Below, in pieces: positions 57,775-64,000 of a DNA stretch of 64,000 nt (positions are counted from its first letter, which is position 1; each line of letters starts with the position of its first letter). The stretch comes from CAWACP01 sp963832965 (GTDB taxonomy: Bacteria; Acidobacteriota; Terriglobia; Bryobacterales; Bryobacteraceae): contig CAWHVW010000002.1 of the NCBI GenBank assembly GCA_963832965.1, positions 744,001 through 808,000 on the forward strand, in the 5' to 3' direction. The notes beneath the pieces were generated by a model that did no database searches, was not told where the DNA came from, and worked only from the letters and a program-made list of their open reading frames with translations. A program made the position numbers and the translations under genes.

Positions 57775-60700
57775 ATGACGGTGCGAACGGAGCACCTCGC
57801 ATCGATCCGCCTGGAAGCCGCGCCGGGGTCTTCTGGATTGCGCCTGCTGTCATCAGGTCAGGAAAGGCTCTGGTTTCTCCAGCGGCTGGATCGCGAATCG
57901 CCCGCCTATAACGTCGCCTGCGCCTGGCATCTCGCCGGGAACCTCGACGAAGCAGCTCTGCAGAGGAGCCTGCGCGAGATGGTGAGGCGTCACGAGTCCT
58001 TGCGTACCCGGTTTGTCCTGACTTCCGACGGTCCACGCCAGCGTACGGAAAACGCGGGAGGCCTGACCCACTCCCTGGTCGATGTTGCCGCGGTCCCACC
58101 GGACCAGCAGCACGGGCGGCTGGGCGAACTCGCCAGGGCGGAGGTCGAGCGGCCGTTCGATCTTTCGGCATGCCCGCTGATTCGCGCAACGCTGTTCCGT
58201 TGCGCTCCTTCGGAGCGCGTGCTCCTTGTTGTTGCTCATCACATCGTTGTCGACGGCTGGTCGCTGGGGGTTCTTGCTGGCGAGCTCTCGGCGCTCTATG
58301 CGGCATTCTCACAGGGCCGTCCGTCGCCGCTGCCCGAGCTGTCGTCGCAATATGCCGATTGGGCTGAGGACGAGCGGGATCGGCTGGCTGCGGGTTTTCT
58401 TGACCCGCAGATCGAATACTGGGCGTCAGCGTTGGCAGGCGTACCCGCGCTGCTGCATCTGCCGCACGATCGCCCGCGGCCGCGGCAGATGTCTTTTCGT
58501 GGCGCCACCGAGAGCGCCGCGCTACCGGCCGCATTGGCAGAGCAATTGAGCAAACTGGCGAGAGGCGAAGGCGTGACAATTTTCATGCTTGCCCTTGCCG
58601 CGTTTCAGGTGTTCCTGTCCCGCTTGTCAGGACAGGAGGACCTTACTGTCGGGTGCCCGGTCTCAGGACGCACCGAACTGGAGACCGAACCGCTTATTGG
58701 GCACTTCGTGAACACGCTGGTATTTCGCGCGGATCTGACCGAGAACCCAACTTTCCGCGAGTTCCTTCGCCGCGTCCGGCGGGTTGCGGTTGACGCGTAC
58801 TCGAATCAGGATGCTCCGTTGGACAAGGTTGTGGATGCGATCGCTCCCGATAGAAGCCTGAGTTGCAACCCGTTATTCCAGGCAGCCTTGCTCGTCGCGA
58901 ACGATTCAGCCGAATTAGACCTTCCCGGCATTTCCGTCCACCCCCTCGCGATCAGTCCCGACGTATCCCGATTCGATCTCACGGTGTCGGTTTCGTTCAC
59001 CCGCGACGGCCCCGGGACAACCTGGGAGTATGCGTCCGACCTTTTCGAGGCCTCCACGGTGCGGCGCTTCATGGCGTATTTTCAGGAATTACTGGAGTCG
59101 ATTGTCTCCAATCCTGATGAGCGCGTCCGCAGTTTGCGCATGCTTCCCGATTCCGAGCGGAAGCAGATGCTTCTCGGCTGGAACGACACCCGAAAACCAT
59201 ATCCCGCGTCCACGATTGACGGTCTCTTTCGCGAGCAGGCGCTGCGCCGGCCCAATGCCACAGCCCTTGTCTGCGATGAACGAACGGTGACGTATGGCGA
59301 GCTGGATGCGCATTCCGAAGCGGTTGCCGCGGTGCTGGAACACCTTGGCGTTCGGGCGGGTGACACGGTCGCCGTTTGTGGCGCAAGGTCCACGGAACTG
59401 ATCGCCGGATTCCTGGGAGCGCTGAAGGCGGGGGCAGGATACCTGCCAATCGATCCGCGCGAATCTCCCGAGCGGCTTTCGCTCATGCTGCGCGAAAGCG
59501 CCGTACGAGTCGTTTTGGCCGATGGCCGGGCGTCCGCGGCGGATTTTGGTTCAGCTACCGTGATTCGAATGGACCGTCCGCTGCCGCCCGCCCCAGCGCG
59601 CGGCTCCAGGTCGTCCGGCTCGCTGGACGCCTGTGCGTATATCAACTACACCTCGGGTTCACAGGGGACTCCAAAAGGTGTCGCGATTCCCCACCGGGCC
59701 GTCGTCCGCCTGCTGTTTGGGGCTGATTATGCGCGGTTCGGGCCCAATGAGGTGTTCCTTCATCTTTCGCCGATCGCCTTTGACGCGTCGACTTTCGAGA
59801 TTTGGGGGCCTCTGCTGCACGGAGGGTGTTGTGTCATCCACGCAGGGGAAGACTATGCTCCGTCGAGACTGGGTGAGTTGATCCGAGCCAACCGGGTGAC
59901 AACACTCTGGCTGACCTCGTCTTTGTTTAACGCGCTTATTGACGAGGCGCCCGAGATATTACATCCGATAAAACAACTATTAACCGGCGGCGAGGCGCTT
60001 TCACCGCCACACGTGCGGCGGGCTCTCGACCTTTTGCCGTCAACCGAGTTGGTTAACGGTTATGGCCCGACCGAATCGACCACATTTGCATGTTGCTGGA
60101 AAATCCCAAGGGACTTTTCCGGCGAAAGCCGGTCCGTTCCAATCGGACGCCCCATAGCGAACACTCAGGTGTTCATTCTGGACGGTGCGTTGCAGCCGGT
60201 GCCCGTGGGCGTTGTTGGCGAGATTGTGATCGGCGGCGACGGGCTCGCGCTCGGGTACATTGGAGCACCCGAGTTGACCGCCGAAAAATTCGTATCCAAC
60301 CCGTTCGGCGAATCCGGCGAACGCCTCTACCGGACCGGCGATCTGGGAAGGTTTCGGCCCGACGGCGTCATCGAGTTTGCCGGCCGCCGCGACGAACAGA
60401 TAAAGCTCAACGGCTTCCGCATCGAGCCGGGGGAGATTGAGGCCGCCCTCGTCAAACATCCGGCGATTCGCCAGGCGCGCGTCGCCGTGCGGGCCGTTTC
60501 CGGCGCCGCGCAACTGGTCGCATATGCGGCCGTGGCGCCGCAGTCCGGCGTCTCGGCGGCGGATGCGATGGTCTGGCTGAATAACAAATTGCCAAGGTAC
60601 ATGTTGCCGGCGAGGGTCGTTTTCATAAACAAGCTGCCGCTGCTGCCGAATGGCAAGCTCGATCATCGGGCTCTTCCGGAAAGCCCGGAACCGGTTCGTT

Positions 60701-61764
60701 CTACGCCGGCCGTACATCGCGATCCGGTCGAATTCCGTTTAAGCCGCATCTGGTGCTCTCTTCTGAAGCGCTCCGCGGTCGGAATTCACGATAACTTCTT
60801 CGAACTCGGAGGCAATTCGCTTCTGGTAGCGCGCATGCTGGCGCGCGTGGACAAGGAATTCGGCCGGAAGCTGCGGATGACGGATCTGTTCGAAGCTCCC
60901 ACCGTCGAGCAGTTTGCGCGCCGGCTTTGGCCGGATGCCCCACCGCTGAAGTACGCAGGGTGTGCAGCCCTTCAGCCGCTGGGATCCCGGACTCCATTCT
61001 TCTGCGTCGATGCCGGCCCGCGTTTCCTCCCTCTGGCCCGGCGCATGGGGCCGGATCGGCCATTTCTCGGGTTGCCGGTTCCGCACGATTGCCCGACGCT
61101 TCCGCAAGACTTGAGCGGCGTGACCGATGAACTGGTTCGGTTGCTCCGCAGCCTTCAGCCCAAAGGGCCTTATTTTATTGGTGGCTGGTCCCTGAAGTAC
61201 GGGATGGTGGCTTATGATCTGGCACAACGGCTTGTGCGCGAAGGAGACGAGGTTGGGCTGCTGGTGCTTTTCGATGTGTTCAATCCGGCGCGGGCGGCAG
61301 GTTCGGCGGCCGGACTTTCTCCCTTGAGCCGGGTGCCTGGCCTGAGCAGGCGGCGGACGTCCCGGAGTGCGTCAACGCGGCCTCTGGCGGATCGCTTTCG
61401 CCAGGCTGCGGCGAGAGTCCAGCGCCTGACCTGGCTGGCGCGGTACGAACTGCATAGCCGCCTGGGCGTGGGCGACCGGCCTTCGGCCGGCCGAGAAGAA
61501 TCTCCTCTCTATTGGGCCGCTCGGGGATACCGGCCGGAGCCGTACCCGGGCAGAACCATTCTGTTCAGAGCCGAGGCCGACCTCGCACGGTATCCCCAGG
61601 ATTCGCTGCTCGGATGGGAAAAGCTGATTCCGAATATCGAGCTCGAAATCGTCCCGGGCGACCATGCCACCATGTTTGACCAATCGAATGCCGATCATTT
61701 GGCCACTCAGCTTCAACGCAGGCTCGCGCGGGGGCAATTGCAGGTGCAGTGCGAGCGTGCCTGA
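57775..61764 (+). CDS. Single-module nonribosomal peptide synthetase (C-A-T-TE)
   Basis: A 1329-residue NRPS. Condensation domain (about 15-440) with HHIVVDG near residue 154; adenylation domain (about 465-965) with A3 YTSGSQGTPKG (about 623), A4 FDASTFEIWG, A5 NGYGPTES, A7 YRTGDLGRF and A10 NGKLDHRAL; carrier protein with LGGNSLL (Ser about 1014); thioesterase (about 1060-1320). The specificity residues read D-A-F-W-L-G-G-T-F-K, one residue from the published valine code. The TE nucleophile elbow reads GGWSLKYG where GxSxGG is usual; Asp (FDVFNP) and His (PGDHAT) are present. It may load, acylate and release a single amino acid. Confidence 0.92.
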   Translation: MTVRTEHLASIRLEAAPGSSGLRLLSSGQERLWFLQRLDRESPAYNVACAWHLAGNLDEAALQRSLREMVRRHESLRTRFVLTSDGPRQRTENAGGLTHSLVDVAAVPPDQQHGRLGELARAEVERPFDLSACPLIRATLFRCAPSERVLLVVAHHIVVDGWSLGVLAGELSALYAAFSQGRPSPLPELSSQYADWAEDERDRLAAGFLDPQIEYWASALAGVPALLHLPHDRPRPRQMSFRGATESAALPAALAEQLSKLARGEGVTIFMLALAAFQVFLSRLSGQEDLTVGCPVSGRTELETEPLIGHFVNTLVFRADLTENPTFREFLRRVRRVAVDAYSNQDAPLDKVVDAIAPDRSLSCNPLFQAALLVANDSAELDLPGISVHPLAISPDVSRFDLTVSVSFTRDGPGTTWEYASDLFEASTVRRFMAYFQELLESIVSNPDERVRSLRMLPDSERKQMLLGWNDTRKPYPASTIDGLFREQALRRPNATALVCDERTVTYGELDAHSEAVAAVLEHLGVRAGDTVAVCGARSTELIAGFLGALKAGAGYLPIDPRESPERLSLMLRESAVRVVLADGRASAADFGSATVIRMDRPLPPAPARGSRSSGSLDACAYINYTSGSQGTPKGVAIPHRAVVRLLFGADYARFGPNEVFLHLSPIAFDASTFEIWGPLLHGGCCVIHAGEDYAPSRLGELIRANRVTTLWLTSSLFNALIDEAPEILHPIKQLLTGGEALSPPHVRRALDLLPSTELVNGYGPTESTTFACCWKIPRDFSGESRSVPIGRPIANTQVFILDGALQPVPVGVVGEIVIGGDGLALGYIGAPELTAEKFVSNPFGESGERLYRTGDLGRFRPDGVIEFAGRRDEQIKLNGFRIEPGEIEAALVKHPAIRQARVAVRAVSGAAQLVAYAAVAPQSGVSAADAMVWLNNKLPRYMLPARVVFINKLPLLPNGKLDHRALPESPEPVRSTPAVHRDPVEFRLSRIWCSLLKRSAVGIHDNFFELGGNSLLVARMLARVDKEFGRKLRMTDLFEAPTVEQFARRLWPDAPPLKYAGCAALQPLGSRTPFFCVDAGPRFLPLARRMGPDRPFLGLPVPHDCPTLPQDLSGVTDELVRLLRSLQPKGPYFIGGWSLKYGMVAYDLAQRLVREGDEVGLLVLFDVFNPARAAGSAAGLSPLSRVPGLSRRRTSRSASTRPLADRFRQAAARVQRLTWLARYELHSRLGVGDRPSAGREESPLYWAARGYRPEPYPGRTILFRAEADLARYPQDSLLGWEKLIPNIELEIVPGDHATMFDQSNADHLATQLQRRLARGQLQVQCERA

Positions 61765-61858
61765 GACCCTTGAGTGACAACGTGTTTACTTCCGCTGAGT
61801 GATAACCTTGAGTGACCCGAGTTTGACCGGTCGACCGTGACCGCGAAAAGGCAACACA

Positions 61859-62194
61859 ATGGCCGCGCTGCTTACCACGTTATTTGTCGCGCTCTCCCAT
61901 CTTTCGCCGGCTGACGCCTTGCCGGAGCTGGCGCCGTACAGGCCAGTGATGTGGGTGTCGGTTCTCGCGGTTATCGCAAGCCTGATAACGATCGCGTTGC
62001 ACTCATATCCCTTTGGCGCGCGGCAGAATCTGCTGTTACTCGGGTTCTTCCTCGTCGTTCTCGTATCGCCGATAGTTCATGGTTGGTTTGGCGGTACGCT
62101 TGTCGCGCTCGCCAGTTTTGCTCCCGCAGCCGCCGCTTTTTTGTCTGTGCGGCGACGATCCGGACGACCAGACACTTGCGGCTGCTATCGGTAA
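61859..62194 (+). CDS. O-antigen ligase-like protein, N-terminal part (before frameshift)
   Basis: A 111-residue frame with three TM helices (VALSHL..; VMWVSVLAVIASLITIAL; LLLLGFFLVVLVSPIV) that loses sense after a six-T run at 62137-62142, where it passes into VRRRSGRPDTCGCYR and stops. The continuation in the next frame gives an O-antigen-ligase-like protein. With one extra T the join reads AAAAFFVCAATIRTT. Either a real frameshift mutation, programmed slippage, or a sequencing error. Confidence 0.75.
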   Translation: MAALLTTLFVALSHLSPADALPELAPYRPVMWVSVLAVIASLITIALHSYPFGARQNLLLLGFFLVVLVSPIVHGWFGGTLVALASFAPAAAAFLSVRRRSGRPDTCGCYR

Positions 62195-63162
62195 GTTTGG
62201 TGCTTGTCGCTATTTATATGGCTATTTCAGGCCTCATCGCCTATCAGTCTGGCTTCGGAAGATCTTTGTTCATCAATGAATGGCCGCCCATAACGGAACA
62301 AGTACCCGGACAGCCTGTTGTCAAGCGAATCTGTGGGCTCGGCTTCCTGCGCGATCCCAACGATTTTTCCCAATTCCTGCTGATTCTCCTGCCTCTCATC
62401 TGGACCGCCTGGCGCAATAAGTCCATCCTGCGGAACATCGTTCTGGTGGTTGCCCCCAGTTTACTGTTCGGAATCGCGCTCATCCGAGCTCAGTCTCGCG
62501 GCGCCTTCCTGGGTCTTGCGGCAATGGCAGTGTTCCTGGTCCGCAAGCGACTGGGGACGACGTTGAGCATGGTGCTTGCGCTGGTGTTGCTGACAGTTGT
62601 TTTTGCCGGCGGCGTTCTGACTCGAAATACGCTATCGGTTCACGAAGATTCCGCCGCCGGACGTGTCGAAGCGTGGGGGAACGGAATTGCCATGTGGAAA
62701 AGCAACCCTCTGTTCGGTGTAGGTTATGGCCAGTTTGGGAATATGAACGAAGACCAATCCGGATTGACTGCGCATAATTCATTCGTTTTATGTTTCGCGG
62801 AGCTTGGGATAATTGGATACCTTGTATGGCTCGCTTTGATCGCTTCGACGATTTTGGATCTCAACGCACTTTTGGATAGATTGTCGTCACGCGACTCGTT
62901 TGACGTTGTTCTGAGGAGATGGGCCGTCGCACTCCGCTTGTCCCTCATCGGATATCTCGCGACGGCATGGTTTCTTTCCCGCACGTATGTCGTGACACTA
63001 TATGTACTGCTGGGCATGTGCGTAGGGCTGATTTGGATTGCGAACCGGCAATCTGGGCCCGTGATCCGAACGGACTTACGCCGGGCGTTTTCGTGGGCCG
63101 TACTGACCGCGCTCTGCTCGATTGCCTTGCTGTACGGCACACTCCGGATGCGGGTTGTGTAG
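62143..63162 (+). CDS. O-antigen ligase/polymerase-like protein, C-terminal part (after frameshift)
   Basis: About 340 residues in the +1 frame relative to the preceding segment, with TM helices typical of Wzy/WaaL proteins and the periplasmic loop QVPGQPVVKRICGLGFLRDPNDFSQFLLILLPL, then IRAQSRGAFLGLAAM, VEAWGNGIAMWKSNPLFGVGYGQFG and AHNSFVLCFAELGIIGYLVWLAL, which match the Wzy_C/O-antigen ligase signature. An annotated start could be further upstream in frame (GTG 61951) or at ATG 62218, but the true N-terminus is probably that of the 61859 frame. Confidence 0.82.
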   Translation, partial: VCAATIRTTRHLRLLSVSLVLVAIYMAISGLIAYQSGFGRSLFINEWPPITEQVPGQPVVKRICGLGFLRDPNDFSQFLLILLPLIWTAWRNKSILRNIVLVVAPSLLFGIALIRAQSRGAFLGLAAMAVFLVRKRLGTTLSMVLALVLLTVVFAGGVLTRNTLSVHEDSAAGRVEAWGNGIAMWKSNPLFGVGYGQFGNMNEDQSGLTAHNSFVLCFAELGIIGYLVWLALIASTILDLNALLDRLSSRDSFDVVLRRWAVALRLSLIGYLATAWFLSRTYVVTLYVLLGMCVGLIWIANRQSGPVIRTDLRRAFSWAVLTALCSIALLYGTLRMRVV

Positions 63163-63195
63163 AACGACATCTCGAGGCGATGTCCGTGGAGGCTC

Positions 63196-63903
63196 GTGGT
63201 ATTCTGGATGCTGGACCCAATAGTGAATAACCTGGTTAGAATCTTGGTTCTAACGGGATCCGCGGCATTCAGCCTTGAAGCTGTGGCGGCAGGATCTCCA
63301 CAAGATCGGTTTGCCTTCGCGGCTTCCGTTCCGGCGCGCCCGGAAGACGGGTTCGCATTAGTGGCGGTCATGCAAACTCCGCCGCCAGCGACAGAGCAGG
63401 ATAAGTATCCGGCGGGCGAATACATTATTGGAGCGGGGGACATCCTGGAGATCTCCGTGTGGAAGGAGCCCGATGCCTCGGTTCCCAGCGTTGTCGTTCG
63501 CCCCGACGGCAAGATAGCGTTGCCGCTGCTAAAGGAGATCGAGGTTGCGGGGATGACGCCGATCCAGGCTCAGAAAGTTATCTCCGATAAGCTTTCACCG
63601 TTGATCCATGACGCGGATGTTACCGTGGTGGTAACTGCCATCAACAGCAAGAAAATCTATGTCATGGGCGCCGTCAAGAAGGAAGGGCCAATCCCCTACA
63701 CGTATCGCATGACGGTTCTGCAGGCGATTGGCGAAGCTGGCGGTTTGAGTGAATACGCTAAGCGCAAGAAGATTTATATCCTGCGGAATGTGAGGGGAAC
63801 GACTACTCGTTTTCCATTTAACTACGACGACGTAATCAAGGGCAGGAAAATGGAGGAGAATGTTGAACTCCTGCCGAGCGATACGGTCGTTGTCAGCCAA
63901 TGA
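63196..63903 (+). CDS. Wza-type polysaccharide export protein
   Basis: A 235-residue outer-membrane/periplasmic exopolysaccharide exporter. It has a hydrophobic N-terminus (LVRILVLTGSAAFSLEAVAA), then the Poly_export domain YIIGAGDILEISVWKEPDAS, VRPDGKIALPLLKEIEVAGMTPIQAQ, and an SLBB-like domain KKIYVMGAVKKEGPIPY and VLQAIGEAGGLSEYAKRKKIYILR. Start GTG 63196 or ATG 63208. It suggests that the surrounding cluster makes and exports a polysaccharide and continues past the window. Confidence 0.92.
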   Translation: MVFWMLDPIVNNLVRILVLTGSAAFSLEAVAAGSPQDRFAFAASVPARPEDGFALVAVMQTPPPATEQDKYPAGEYIIGAGDILEISVWKEPDASVPSVVVRPDGKIALPLLKEIEVAGMTPIQAQKVISDKLSPLIHDADVTVVVTAINSKKIYVMGAVKKEGPIPYTYRMTVLQAIGEAGGLSEYAKRKKIYILRNVRGTTTRFPFNYDDVIKGRKMEENVELLPSDTVVVSQ

Positions 63904-64000
63904 TCTGCTGCTGAGCGGCTGCGACTTATCCGCCTGCCGGTTACCTGGGTAGCAGACTTAGTTCGGGCGACCACACCACGCTCAGACGGACACCCGTGGG

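Overview
The window is GC-rich bacterial chromosome that most resembles an acidobacterium of the Solibacter/Bryobacter type. No 16S rRNA or marker gene is present, so this is an inference. It rests on a PadR regulator coupled to a MacB/FtsX-like permease of the kind abundant in acidobacteria, a DUF1800/DUF1501 secretion pair, VCBS-repeat and TPR proteins, an exosortase with PEP-CTERM substrate, and many short palindromic dispersed repeats.

Layout. 1-1308 (minus): a small operon led by an XRE repressor with a near-consensus promoter and operator palindromes; its last gene (secreted TIM-barrel-like) runs off the window. 1406-9167: a lone P-loop ATPase, a DUF190 protein, and two dynamin-like GTPases facing outward around an MFS transporter and a metallophosphoesterase. 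9164-12309 (plus): CPA2 cation/proton antiporter, three more DUF190 (PII-like) domains in two genes, a universal stress protein and a YjbQ protein. 12365-15370: DUF1800 plus Tat-exported DUF1501. 15471-21176: Tag glycosylase, NTF2-like protein, a large secreted Ntn-hydrolase/M1-like fusion, a VCBS protein and a membrane protein. 21249-24375: a MITE-like element, then PadR and an ADOP-type permease. 24401-31024: a glycosyltransferase cluster (two GT2, DUF2304, two GT-C-like, one GT4) that could assemble polyprenyl-linked sugars or glycosylate exported proteins. 31031-33380: PhzF and two small secreted proteins amid duplicated repeats. 33457-38735: a probable murein-turnover group (lytic transglycosylase, L-Ala-D/L-Glu epimerase, NlpC/P60). 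38785-41517: NarL-type regulator, glycine-rich RRM protein, small charged protein, double VOC protein. 41672-45060 (minus): carboxylesterase, acyltransferase-3, HNH nuclease. 45120-47752 (plus): degenerate receiver, KirBac potassium channel, FliB-like protein. 47761-50434 (minus): two membrane proteins. 50723-53311: HAD phosphatase, a 35-bp minisatellite, macro-domain protein, unknown protein, LMW-phosphatase/ArsC. 53334-53420: tRNA-Leu(CAG), followed by a truncated FAD monooxygenase. 54179-55761: small secreted protein and an alpha/beta hydrolase. 56095-63903 (plus): an envelope/exopolysaccharide locus with a miniature PEP-CTERM protein, exosortase, a single-module NRPS (C-A-T-TE), a frameshifted O-antigen-ligase-like protein and a Wza-type export protein; it appears to continue beyond the window.

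Three window-wide signals stand out. Ten copies of a 23-bp near-palindrome all lie on the same strand regardless of gene direction. A second 23-bp repeat has five copies. At nine genes a -10-like TANNNT hexamer sits six or seven bases before the start codon, suggesting frequent leaderless transcription. The most unusual locus is the exosortase/NRPS/exopolysaccharide region.
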